From Candidatus Sulfurimonas baltica (GTDB lineage: Bacteria > Campylobacterota > Campylobacteria > Campylobacterales > Sulfurimonadaceae): 64,000 nt of DNA. A model generated the notes under the pieces. That model ran no database searches. It saw only the letters and a list, made by a program, of their open reading frames with translations, and was not told the origin of the DNA. Made by a program: the position numbers and the translations under genes. The stretch covers positions 1,984,001 to 2,048,000 of the forward strand of contig NZ_CP054492.1 in NCBI RefSeq assembly GCF_015265455.1, in the 5' to 3' direction. Shown here piece by piece: positions 49,039-57,736 of this stretch (position 1 is its first letter; each line of letters opens with the position of its first letter).

Positions 49039-49353
49039 TTAGTCTTCTATTGTTGAAGCTCTAAAATCTAGACGAACTTTGTCCTGTTTTAGCTTTTTGT
49101 AAAGTTTAAATTTAGCTTGTTCTAACTCTTCATCACTGTATGCAAAAGTAGATTTCAGTTCATCATTACCTAATCCTGCACTATCCATTGCGAAAAGTCT
49201 TAATTCTTTTTTAGTAAGCTTTGCCTTTATTACCGCATAAAGTGCTTTGTCATCCTCAATAAGATCTACTGCAGACATTTTACAAAATTCTGCCAATTTT
49301 TCTCTAAAACTGTTCTCACCGTTATACTGTCTCCAGATACTGTTTTCAAGCAT
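49039..49353 (-). CDS. Hypothetical protein with sigma-region-4-like helix-turn-helix
   Basis: The 104-residue acidic protein is all-helical by eye. The segment LTKKELRLFAMDSAGLGNDE then LKSTFAYSDEELEQAKFKLY recalls the helix-turn-helix of sigma factor region 4 and related regulators, but the match is weak. It ends 1 nt from the convergent OmpA-like gene. The gap to serB upstream holds small inverted repeats (GGACTAAGTCC, GAAGCTTTGGCTTC). Confidence 0.6.
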   Translation of the reverse strand: MLENSIWRQYNGENSFREKLAEFCKMSAVDLIEDDKALYAVIKAKLTKKELRLFAMDSAGLGNDELKSTFAYSDEELEQAKFKLYKKLKQDKVRLDFRASTIED

Positions 49354-49439
49354 TATATTTTCCTATTATTATTTCTTATACAAAGGGACTAAGTCCTGAT
49401 TGTATTCTGTTACTGAAGCTTTGGCTTCGTCAAAAAAAG

Positions 49440-50066
49440 TTAGTCCAACTCTTTTAATATTTGTGTTAAATCTTTTGTCTCTATTATAATATTTGCTTCT
49501 TTTTTCAGGATATCTCTAGCACAAAAAGCTACTCTAGTTCCAGCGTGAGCAAACATAGATAAATCATTTGCTCCATCACCACACACAAGCGTCTCATCTT
49601 CGCTAACTCCAAGAATGTTTTGAAGTCTTACCAACATGTCACCCTTTGAGAAGTTAAACATCATGTCACCACCGACAAGTCCTGTAAGCTTTCCATCTTT
49701 TACATGTAGCGCATTTGAAAAGTCGGCATCATAACCCAAAATATCCTTAGCGTAGGTAGTTGCAGTCCTAAAACCGCCACTAAAACACACTACTGTCATA
49801 CCTCTTTTTTTAAGCTCTGCTATTGTCTCTTTAGCACCTGGCATGTAAGGAAGATTATGACTTATCTTTTCAACAATACTAAAGTCAAGACCTTTTAAAA
49901 GACTAACTCTTTGCTGAAGTGATTCAAAAAAATCCAACTCGCCACTCATTGCCGCTTCAGTTATTTTACTAACCTTTTCACCAAGTCCGAGCTCCTCAGC
50001 AAAAAAATCTATTGTCTCGCCATCCATAAGCGTAGAATCAAAATCAAAAACAGCCAGTTTTAACAT
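49440..50066 (-). CDS. serB: Phosphoserine phosphatase
   Basis: This enzyme catalyses the last step of serine synthesis, dephosphorylating phosphoserine. The 208-residue HAD-family enzyme has the nucleophile Asp8 and acid/base Asp10 in FDFDST, motif II CFSGGF, a conserved Lys in FSKGDM, and motif III VCGDGANDLSM. It lacks the N-terminal ACT-like extension of E. coli SerB. Divergent from metF. Confidence 0.92.
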   Translation of the reverse strand: MLKLAVFDFDSTLMDGETIDFFAEELGLGEKVSKITEAAMSGELDFFESLQQRVSLLKGLDFSIVEKISHNLPYMPGAKETIAELKKRGMTVVCFSGGFRTATTYAKDILGYDADFSNALHVKDGKLTGLVGGDMMFNFSKGDMLVRLQNILGVSEDETLVCGDGANDLSMFAHAGTRVAFCARDILKKEANIIIETKDLTQILKELD

Positions 50067-50176
50067 ATATTTTTCTCTCTTTAGTTATAATGTCGCAATT
50101 ATAGCACCGCTAACTAAAAACTTAGTTACATTTGATTTATTAGCGCGACTAACAATACTACAAAGCAGGACTTTTT

Positions 50177-51088
50177 TTGTTTGATGAACTGATAAATAAA
50201 TTAAAAAACGATACATATATTACCTTGGAAACCACACCCGGTCACTCCCCTGTTTTCACTCCAACAGTAGATAAGATTGCAGAGCTGGGACTCGATAAGC
50301 TAGTAGATGGGTTTACTACCACTGACAATCCGCTGGCAAAACTAAAATACAACGCTCTTTTTGCAGCAAAAATATTGCAAGACAGATTTAATAAACCAGT
50401 TATAGCGACCATGAGCATGCGTGATAGAAATAAAATAGCATTGCAATCTGACCTGCTTGGTGCGAATGAAGTAGATATTAGAGCTATTTTGGCACTTACA
50501 GGCGACCCGGCAACGATATCTGACCAGCCACATGCAAAGGGTGTATTTGAGGGGGACAGTTCTCTTTTACTAGATATTATCTCTGCTTTTAACTCTGGCA
50601 TGAACTATGCCGGAAAGCCACTTGCTGTAAAACCTAAAACACTCTACCCTTTTGCTGTGGTCAACTCTTATGCAAAAAATCCAAAAACACTTCAAAAGAA
50701 AATACAAAAAAAGATAAAACATGGAGCAATTGGAATTATCACCCAGCCTGTTTATGACGTGCAAAATGCCATACAGCTTTTAGAACTTCGCGATGCAGCA
50801 AATGCTGAGTGTTGCAGCGAAGATAAAAAAGGGGAACTTATTATTGGTCTATTCCCTATAACTAAGCTCCGTACTGCTCAATTTCTATCTGCTCACGTAC
50901 CTGGAATAAATGTTCCAAACTCTTGGTTAGAAGCACTTAGAGAAGCCAATCTAAAAGGTGCTGATGAAGAGTACAAAGTTGGATTTGAACTTAGCAAAAA
51001 ACTTTTTGATGATGTAAAAAAACTTCATCCTAAAATCCATCTAATGACGGCGAATCAGTTTACACTGGCAAAAGATTTATTAAGCTGA
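50177..51088 (+). CDS. metF: Methylenetetrahydrofolate reductase-family protein
   Basis: This is predicted to reduce 5,10-methylene-THF to 5-methyl-THF for methionine synthesis. The 303 residues show the catalytic Glu near the N-terminus (TLETTPGHSP), MSMRDRNKIALQSDLLGA, ALTGDP (FAD phosphate region) and IITQPVYD. It is closer to the YitJ C-terminal type than to E. coli MetF. The start is TTG, with GCAGGA 6 nt upstream and no better ATG. It overlaps the convergent GGDEF-EAL gene by 9 nt. Confidence 0.78.
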   Translation: MFDELINKLKNDTYITLETTPGHSPVFTPTVDKIAELGLDKLVDGFTTTDNPLAKLKYNALFAAKILQDRFNKPVIATMSMRDRNKIALQSDLLGANEVDIRAILALTGDPATISDQPHAKGVFEGDSSLLLDIISAFNSGMNYAGKPLAVKPKTLYPFAVVNSYAKNPKTLQKKIQKKIKHGAIGIITQPVYDVQNAIQLLELRDAANAECCSEDKKGELIIGLFPITKLRTAQFLSAHVPGINVPNSWLEALREANLKGADEEYKVGFELSKKLFDDVKKLHPKIHLMTANQFTLAKDLLS

Positions 51089-53518
51089 TTTGCCCTCACC
51101 TTTAAAATCACGTATAAACTCTCTAAAAGCATCTATTTTTATCGGTTTACTAAAATAGTACCCTTGTATCTTATGACAGTGCAAAAGTTTTAGAGTGTCA
51201 ATATGCTCTTTGGTTTCCGAACCCTCAGCAATTACATCCTTTCCTAAAGACCTAGCCATTGCTATTACTGTGGCAACAATAACTCTATCATCCTCATCTT
51301 TATCAATATCAAGCACAAAACTACGATCTATTTTTATAGTTTGTACTGGTAGTTTCTTAAGATAACTCAGTGATGAATAACCTGTTCCAAAATCATCAAT
51401 AGAGAGTTTAAAACCTTTTTTATGCAACCTATTTAATATTGCTAATGCTTTGTCGACATTATTCATAATATGGCTCTCGGTTATCTCTAACTCAACATAA
51501 CTTATTTCAATACCGGTGTCTTGAACAAGAGTGCAGATATCATCAACAAAAGATTCATCTTCTAACTGCTTACTAGAAACATTAATAGATACAGTTAACA
51601 TATTCCCTTCGTCATGAAGTATCTTAGTATCTATAAATGCCTGTTTTGCCACCCATAAGCCTATTTCCAGTATCTGTCCTGTCTCCTCAGACACATGTAT
51701 AAATTTATCAGGTCGTATAAGACCAGACTCTCCATGATTCCAACGAATCAGTGCTTCCATCCCATATACAGACCTTGTTTCAAGGTTTACTTTTGGCTGG
51801 TATACCAAAAAAAACTCATCTTTACTAATTGCATTACGCAGATTATTTTCTAAAAATACACGCTCTGTTATCTTATCATTCATAGATTGAGCAAAAAACT
51901 GGTAGCCATTCTTTCCTGACTCTTTTACATGATACATGGCTGTATCAGCTGCTTTTATAAGCGCTTCATATGTCTCACCATCATCAGGGAAGACACTTAT
52001 CCCCATACTAACACCGGAATACAGTTTTTTATCCTCTATCTCAACTGGAGTATGAAATGTATTAACTATCCTCTTAACAACTGGAACTATATCAATAATA
52101 GAATCCACATCCTCTATAAGAATTGTAAATTCATCTCCACCTAAACGCGAAAAGGTATCTTGTTCTCTAAGAAGAGCCTTTATAGATTTTGCCACTTCTA
52201 TAAGGAATTTATCACCAACAAGGTGTCCAAGTGTATCATTTATATTTTTGAAATTATCCATATCTATAAAGAGTATGGCCATTTTTTTGCCACTACGCTT
52301 CGCTGCAGACAATCTGCTAACAAAACGCTCTTCAAACAACACTCTGTTTGGTAAATCTGTTAGATAATCATAGTATGCAAGGTTATGTATTAATTTTTCT
52401 TGCTGTTTTTTAGCACTAATATCGTTAGTAATAGATATATAATTTGTCAATATACCATCATCATTATACAAAGCAATTATACTAAGCTCTGCCGTATATA
52501 GTTCCCCATCTTTTTTACGGTCAATAATTTCACCTCTCCATTGACCTTTGCTAATAATAGCATCCCATACTGATTTATAAAAAATATTGTCATGCCAACC
52601 AGAACTTAACATAGCAGGTCTTTTGCCCTTAACATCTTCAAGTGTATATCCAGATATCTTATTAAACGCTTTATTTATAGCCAAAATACGTTGCTGTGAA
52701 TCAGTAATAAGTACACCGTCATTCATTTTTTCAAAAACTGTAGAAGCTAAAAGAAGTTCATTTTGTACAACTTTTTGTTTAGTTATATCATGTACTGTGC
52801 CTATAGATCTAACCGGATTCCCATCAGCGTCAAACTCATGTTCACATGTCTCTTCAACATACCCTATCTCTCCGTTCTCGCGAACAATACGGTGCTCAAC
52901 GTGGTATCCAATCCTTGCTTCTAGCGAGTTCATATAACTATTGTTAACCAAATCAATATCATCTGGATGAATATGTTTTAAAAATGCTTCATATGTGGCA
53001 CCAAATTCCTGAGGCTTAAGACCAAAAATACGGTAAACCTCATCGGACCAATACAGACTATTTGTTACTAAATCTAATTCCCAATGCCCAATATTTGCCA
53101 GAGATTGCGCCTGCATAAGTCCTGATTGAAGTTTTTCATACTTCTTTTCTTCTAATTTTTCATTTGTTATATCCCAAAAAATACCCACAACTGCAACAAT
53201 TTCACCATTAGAGTAGATTGGTTTTTTTATAGTTCTTATTACTCTTTTTTTATTACCGACTATAATATCTTCTTCTATATCTATAACTTGTGCGCTTTGT
53301 ATAACAATGGTATCATCATCTCTATATTTTTGGGCAATCTCTTTAGGAAATAAATCTAAATCATTTTTACCTACTATTTGAGAAGGCTTCTTACCAAGTA
53401 ATTTGGCATAAGTATTATTTGCAAAAATGTATACAGAGTTGACATCTTTTACAAAAATATTTTGCTCAAGTGAATCAAGTATGAGCTCACCATTAAATAG
53501 CTCTTGTTTTAAATGCAT
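51080..53518 (-). CDS. PAS-PAS-PAS-GGDEF-EAL cyclic-di-GMP protein
   Basis: The 812 residues contain three PAS/PAC sensor domains (about 10-120, 130-255, 260-380), a GGDEF cyclase domain (about 385-545; intact RLGGDEF) and an EAL phosphodiesterase domain (about 555-805; MEALIRW, then DDFGTGYSSLSYL). Both catalytic motifs look intact, so it could make and break cyclic-di-GMP. There is no membrane helix, so the PAS domains probably sense cytoplasmic redox or ligand signals. The ATG at 53518 is preferred over a TTG 15 nt upstream. Confidence 0.92.
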   Translation of the reverse strand: MHLKQELFNGELILDSLEQNIFVKDVNSVYIFANNTYAKLLGKKPSQIVGKNDLDLFPKEIAQKYRDDDTIVIQSAQVIDIEEDIIVGNKKRVIRTIKKPIYSNGEIVAVVGIFWDITNEKLEEKKYEKLQSGLMQAQSLANIGHWELDLVTNSLYWSDEVYRIFGLKPQEFGATYEAFLKHIHPDDIDLVNNSYMNSLEARIGYHVEHRIVRENGEIGYVEETCEHEFDADGNPVRSIGTVHDITKQKVVQNELLLASTVFEKMNDGVLITDSQQRILAINKAFNKISGYTLEDVKGKRPAMLSSGWHDNIFYKSVWDAIISKGQWRGEIIDRKKDGELYTAELSIIALYNDDGILTNYISITNDISAKKQQEKLIHNLAYYDYLTDLPNRVLFEERFVSRLSAAKRSGKKMAILFIDMDNFKNINDTLGHLVGDKFLIEVAKSIKALLREQDTFSRLGGDEFTILIEDVDSIIDIVPVVKRIVNTFHTPVEIEDKKLYSGVSMGISVFPDDGETYEALIKAADTAMYHVKESGKNGYQFFAQSMNDKITERVFLENNLRNAISKDEFFLVYQPKVNLETRSVYGMEALIRWNHGESGLIRPDKFIHVSEETGQILEIGLWVAKQAFIDTKILHDEGNMLTVSINVSSKQLEDESFVDDICTLVQDTGIEISYVELEITESHIMNNVDKALAILNRLHKKGFKLSIDDFGTGYSSLSYLKKLPVQTIKIDRSFVLDIDKDEDDRVIVATVIAMARSLGKDVIAEGSETKEHIDTLKLLHCHKIQGYYFSKPIKIDAFREFIRDFKGEGKSA

Positions 53519-53652
53519 TTCAATGTCTCTCAATTATCTTGGTATTTATATTGTATTTTATCATATTACAGCACAATATATTTAAAATTTACTTACTAGC
53601 TTTGCTTTATTATATTTTGATATAATCACACTACTTATTTTATGGGAAAACA

Positions 53653-54903
53653 ATGATTGATTTAAAACTATTACAAAAAGATTTTGATGGCGTTAGTACG
53701 AAGTTAATGCGCAAGGGCGTTGATGCTAAACTTATTGAAAATTTAAAAACTAAAAATGAGGAACTGAAGTTAGCTAAATCTGAATTTGAAACTCTTCAAG
53801 CATTACAAAACAGCATGAGCAAAGAGTTTGGAGTTTACAAACGAGAAGGTAAAGACGTTAGCGAACTTAAGGCTAAAGTTGATGCAAATAAAATAAAAAT
53901 AACTGAGGCGTTAGATATTCAAAGAGTAAAACAAGAAGATTTAGAGACTCTTGCCATGAGTATTCCAAATATACCAGATGACAAAGTTCCAGATGGTGCT
54001 GATGAAAATGACAATGTAGAAATTAGAAAAGTTTTAATTCCAAAAGAGTTTAGCTTTACCCCTAAAGAGCATTGGGAGTTAGCTGAGCAAAATGGCTGGA
54101 TAGACTTTGAGCGTGGTGTAAAACTTGCGACTAGCCGTTTTAGTGTAAGCTTTGGTATGGGGGCGAGATTAGAGCGTGCACTTATAAACTTTATGCTTGA
54201 CTTTAATCGCCAAAGAGGCTTTGAAGAGGTCAGTGTTCCAGCACTTGTAAACAGAACTGCTCTAGAGGGGACAGGGCAACTTCCTAAGTTTGAAGATGAT
54301 TTGTATAAAATTGACTCTTTAGAACTATTTTTAATTCCTACAGCAGAAGTTCCAGTAACTAACCTCTACCAAGATGAGATACTTCCTGAAGACAAACTAC
54401 CTATAAAAATGACAGCTTATACCTCGTGCTTTAGAAAAGAGGCTGGAGCTGCCGGGCGTGATACAAGAGGGATGATTAGACAGCATCAATTTCACAAAGT
54501 AGAACTTGTTTCTCTGGCAAAACCTGAACAAAGTGATGAAATATTTGATGAGATGGTTACATGTGCATCTGATATCTTGACTGCACTTGAACTTCCTCAC
54601 CGTCTTGTAACTCTTTGTACAGGAGATTTAGGTTTTAGCGCAGCTAATACAGTAGATATAGAGGTTTGGTTACCAGGTCAAGCAACTTACCGTGAAATCT
54701 CTTCTATCTCAAACACTAGAGAGTTTCAAGCAAGACGTGCAAAAATCCGTTTTAAAGATGGCGGTAAAAACTCTTTCGTACATACACTAAACGGCTCTTC
54801 TTTAGCTGTTGGTCGTACTCTTGTAGCTATTATGGAAAACAATCAAAATGAAGATGGAAGTATTACTATTCCAGAAGTTTTAAAACCTTATTTAGGGATG
54901 TAA
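53653..54903 (+). CDS. serS: Seryl-tRNA synthetase
   Basis: This enzyme charges tRNA-Ser. The 416-residue class II synthetase has an N-terminal coiled-coil tRNA-binding arm (about 25-105), motif 2 with [20 protein letters not shown], and the C-terminal motif 3 region with [18 protein letters not shown]. Length is normal and no residue looks missing. A decayed duplicate of its last coding segment lies about 1.6 kb downstream (56373-56519). Confidence 0.96.
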   Translation: MIDLKLLQKDFDGVSTKLMRKGVDAKLIENLKTKNEELKLAKSEFETLQALQNSMSKEFGVYKREGKDVSELKAKVDANKIKITEALDIQRVKQEDLETLAMSIPNIPDDKVPDGADENDNVEIRKVLIPKEFSFTPKEHWELAEQNGWIDFERGVKLATSRFSVSFGMGARLERALINFMLDFNRQRGFEEVSVPALVNRTALEGTGQLPKFEDDLYKIDSLELFLIPTAEVPVTNLYQDEILPEDKLPIKMTAYTSCFRKEAGAAGRDTRGMIRQHQFHKVELVSLAKPEQSDEIFDEMVTCASDILTALELPHRLVTLCTGDLGFSAANTVDIEVWLPGQATYREISSISNTREFQARRAKIRFKDGGKNSFVHTLNGSSLAVGRTLVAIMENNQNEDGSITIPEVLKPYLGM

Positions 54904-54955
54904 CTTCAATAAATAGGCAGCTACTTTATAAAAAACTGCCTATCAAAAGTCATAT

Positions 54956-55567
54956 TTAGTCAACCAAAACAATCCCCATACTCTCAAGCATATAAAGCGC
55001 TTCATAACGATTAAATACAGCACCTTTTATATAGTTGTTTTTTAGGTCTATATTCGTATTACTTGCGTCTGTGAAATTTGCGTATTCTAAATGAGTATCA
55101 CCAAAGAGCGCTCCTTTGAAGTCACTCCCTCTAAAGTCCGCATTTTTAAATGATCCAGAACGAAAATCAAGATCTTTTGCACTACACTCTCTTATCTCAA
55201 TCCTATCTTGTAAGAGTCCATAGAAGTTGCTATCATTTAATATACACTGCTTAAACTTCATCGGTTCATTACTCAACAAACTTTTCCAATCACACATAGT
55301 CCAATCAATGCCTATCAACTTAGATGAGATGAACTCACACCCACTTACCTTAGAGTCAGTAAGCTTCATCAGGCTCAGATTACAGTTTTCAAACCGACAA
55401 TCTATAAAGCGGCACGAACGAAAAAGAGTCTCACTAAAATCACATGAGACAAACGTACATTCTTCAAATTCTGCATTTTTTATAGTTTCTCCATGAAGGG
55501 AAACCTTCTCAAAATCTTCTGCAAAACAGTCAAGACCATCTGCTATTAGTTCTGCATTTTTACTCAT
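54956..55567 (-). CDS. Pentapeptide-repeat protein
   Basis: These 203 residues are built of A(D/N)LxF-type pentapeptides in two blocks (about 30-85 and 125-190), e.g. AEFEECTFVSCDFSETLF and ADFRGSDFKGALF, interrupted near 90-115. These form a right-handed quadrilateral beta-helix. Length and two-block form recall the Qnr/MfpA group, which protects DNA gyrase, but the sequence does not allow that function to be assigned. The ATG (second codon of a GTG-ATG pair) has GGGAAG just upstream. Confidence 0.85.
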   Translation of the reverse strand: MSKNAELIADGLDCFAEDFEKVSLHGETIKNAEFEECTFVSCDFSETLFRSCRFIDCRFENCNLSLMKLTDSKVSGCEFISSKLIGIDWTMCDWKSLLSNEPMKFKQCILNDSNFYGLLQDRIEIRECSAKDLDFRSGSFKNADFRGSDFKGALFGDTHLEYANFTDASNTNIDLKNNYIKGAVFNRYEALYMLESMGIVLVD

Positions 55568-55644
55568 CACTTCCCTTTGTATCTTTTTATTTCGCAGTGA
55601 TAATACTTAGTAACTAAATTCTAAAGAAAATCTACAATGATGAA

Positions 55645-55683
55645 AATATCGTCATTCCAAGCTTGACTTGGAATCTAGTTTAT
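55645..55683. repeat. Interspersed palindromic repeat, copy 2
   Basis: These 39 nt are identical to 25106-25144, in the same orientation. The core ATTCCAAG-CTTGA-CTTGGAAT forms an 8-bp hairpin. It lies between two minus-strand genes, 20 nt beyond the end of the mdaB-like gene. Exact identity over 30 kb points to recent spread or gene conversion. Confidence 0.85.
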
Positions 55684-55703
55684 TAATTAATCAGAGGTCT
55701 CAA

Positions 55704-56294
55704 TTAAATAAAATTTTTCTCTAACACTTTTGCAAACTTCTCTAGCTCACTGTTCATGTCCAAATCACCTTTAAATATATCATGAACAGAGTATGTCTCT
55801 AGAGGCTCAGCCCCACAAAACTGAAATGTTTTATGCGTAGCTATATTCGCTTCATCTAATGATAAGCCGTCAAAAAAACCATCCTTAGCGGAAAATTCAC
55901 TAGCTGGACAATTGTAAGTAAGTGAAATCATATACTTTGTACCTTGCATAAGGCCCCCACTACCATAGCGCTTTGTCGCATCACTTCTACTTCTTCCATC
56001 ATTTATATATAAACCATTATGATCACCGGCAGAAAAAACTTCATCTATATATTTTTTTGTAATCCAAGGAACACCCATCCAGTAGACAGGATATTGGAGT
56101 AGGATATAATCAGCCCAAACAAACTTTTCAACTTCATCTTTTATATTATAATCACTCTCTACTACACTATGCTTCAGGTTAAAGTTGTTTTTCTTAAAGA
56201 ACTCAGATGCAGATGCAATGTACATCTTTGTTAAATTTCCCTCTGCAACTTGATCATATCTTTGATGTCCATTTATAATTAAAACATTTTTCAT
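55704..56294 (-). CDS. MdaB-like flavodoxin-fold NAD(P)H quinone reductase
   Basis: The 196 residues begin with a flavodoxin-like fold (NVLIINGHQRYDQ), contain the hallmark LLQYPVYWMGVPWITKKYID and a later SLTYNCPASEF. MdaB proteins are NADPH quinone reductases that protect Helicobacter against oxidative stress. FAD binding and two-electron quinone reduction are inferred. It is monocistronic, with a repeat following. Confidence 0.85.
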   Translation of the reverse strand: MKNVLIINGHQRYDQVAEGNLTKMYIASASEFFKKNNFNLKHSVVESDYNIKDEVEKFVWADYILLQYPVYWMGVPWITKKYIDEVFSAGDHNGLYINDGRSRSDATKRYGSGGLMQGTKYMISLTYNCPASEFSAKDGFFDGLSLDEANIATHKTFQFCGAEPLETYSVHDIFKGDLDMNSELEKFAKVLEKNFI

Positions 56295-56372
56295 AATTTT
56301 TCCTTTTATAATTTTTACAGTAGCATATTATTAGTAGAAATAAGGCCGTGACTACAGAGCCAAAATTTTAAC

Positions 56373-56519
56373 CATAAAATTCATTCTCTCTAATACACAA
56401 GCAAATTTCAAGAAAGACGTTTAAAAATCCGTTTTAAATATGGCGGTAAAAACTCTTTCACACATGCACTTAGCAACTCTTCTTTAGATATTGGTAGCAC
56501 ACTTGCAGTAATGATGTAA
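56373..56519 (+). pseudogene. Decayed duplicate of the serS 3' region
   Basis: Positions 56406-56516 align without gaps to serS 54724-54834 with 91 of 111 bases identical by hand count. Similarity continues more weakly upstream to about 56373, where an in-frame TAA appears. The read-through frame (FQERRLKIRFKYGGKNSF...) still resembles SerS motif 3 and ends in TAA at 56517. It has no start or promoter and lies antisense to nearby genes. It is a tandem partial duplication now decaying. Confidence 0.85.
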
Positions 56520-56561
56520 AACTTTTAAAACTAAGATAGAAGCATTATTGCTCCAAAATTA

Positions 56562-56843
56562 CTATTTACCAATAGTTTGTGCGAAAGTCTCTAATTCAGC
56601 ATCAGAGTATTTTGCAACTTGGCCTTGCATCATATTCATTGGTCTTCCATACGTGCCAGCTTTATACCCTTTAAGCGCAGTAGAAATATCCGCATGAGTC
56701 ATATCAGAAACAACTTTTGACTTATTAAGAGCAGATTTGCTCCAGTCAGCCCCATGACAACCTGTACAAGCTTCACTGTTCACGCCAGCGATTAAAGCTG
56801 TTGTCGCGGTTAAAGTAACTATTACTATGATAATTTTTTTCAT
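56562..56843 (-). CDS. Small periplasmic class I cytochrome c
   Basis: The 93 residues start with a signal peptide (about 1-20), then heme-binding CTGCH (Cys26, Cys29, His30) and a probable distal Met ligand in RPMNMMQG (Met69 or Met71). Size fits the small c-553 type cytochromes that shuttle electrons between the bc1 complex and terminal oxidases or reductases. No partner gene is adjacent. Maturation needs a cytochrome c system encoded elsewhere. Confidence 0.92.
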   Translation of the reverse strand: MKKIIIVIVTLTATTALIAGVNSEACTGCHGADWSKSALNKSKVVSDMTHADISTALKGYKAGTYGRPMNMMQGQVAKYSDAELETFAQTIGK

Positions 56844-56904
56844 TTCAAATTCCTCTTAAGATTATATTAGGTTAGATAAAATTATATCATATTAAATAAA
56901 AACT

Positions 56905-57594
56905 TTATTGAGAATCTAGAATTTTATACTCACCGAGTTCAATACCCTCAACGTTGTATTTCCCAAATCCTACTCTATGAAGTGCTACCACCTTATTACC
57001 AACAGCTCCAAACATACGTTTCACTTGATGATAACGCCCCTCACTTATTTCTAGGTGGACTACGGTTTCGCTTATAATCTTCATTTTTGCAGGAAGCAGT
57101 GGTTTTTTTTCACCACTTAAAAGAAGTGTCCCGCTTGCAAATATTTCCTCTTCATCACCTCGTATTGGATTGAAAAGTGTCACTTTATATAGTTTTGACA
57201 CATCACTTTTTGGACTGGTAAGGCGATGGTTTAGAACTCCATCATCTGTAAGTAAAATAGCACCTGTTGTGTCACCGTCTAGCCTTCCAATTGTTGAAAT
57301 TTTTGGATTTCTTCTTTGCCAACGATCAGGTAGAATGGAGTATATAAGAGAGCCTTTGTCATCATGAGAACAAATCGCACCACTTGGCTTATTCATCAAA
57401 ATAATTAAAGACTCAGGGTCAAGTACTTTTTCATTTATTGTCACATCATTATGATAAACCTTCTTATTTGTATCAAAAACTCTCACTCCATTGACACAAA
57501 CTCGAAATATTTTTAGAAATTTTTTAGCTTCACTTCTTGAGCAATACCCAAGGCTTGAAAGATGAGCATCTACTCTTTTGTAACTATTTTGCAT
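56905..57594 (-). CDS. rsuA: 16S rRNA pseudouridine(516) synthase RsuA
   Basis: The 229 residues contain an N-terminal S4 RNA-binding domain (about 1-60) and a catalytic domain with GRLDGDTTG (catalytic Asp106) and SEGRYHQVKRMFGAVGNKVV, which closely resembles RsuA rather than RluB/RluE. It makes pseudouridine 516 in 16S rRNA. It is monocistronic, divergent from the TPR protein. Confidence 0.9.
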   Translation of the reverse strand: MQNSYKRVDAHLSSLGYCSRSEAKKFLKIFRVCVNGVRVFDTNKKVYHNDVTINEKVLDPESLIILMNKPSGAICSHDDKGSLIYSILPDRWQRRNPKISTIGRLDGDTTGAILLTDDGVLNHRLTSPKSDVSKLYKVTLFNPIRGDEEEIFASGTLLLSGEKKPLLPAKMKIISETVVHLEISEGRYHQVKRMFGAVGNKVVALHRVGFGKYNVEGIELGEYKILDSQ

Positions 57595-57736
57595 TAATAC
57601 CGCTTTTTTTTGAAAAATATTATCTTGTTAATGTTTATTATATCTCAAATCATTTAACTAGCATATATCAACAAGGCTCCGTATCGGTTTATTGGAACTT
57701 TTTTTGCTTAAAGAGACTAAAATACTAAGGCATATA

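Noticed and set aside
49376-49436. Small inverted repeats between serB and the next gene, possible terminator
   Set aside because: Stems are only 5 bp and the T-run lies on the wrong side for serB transcription; no firm call made.
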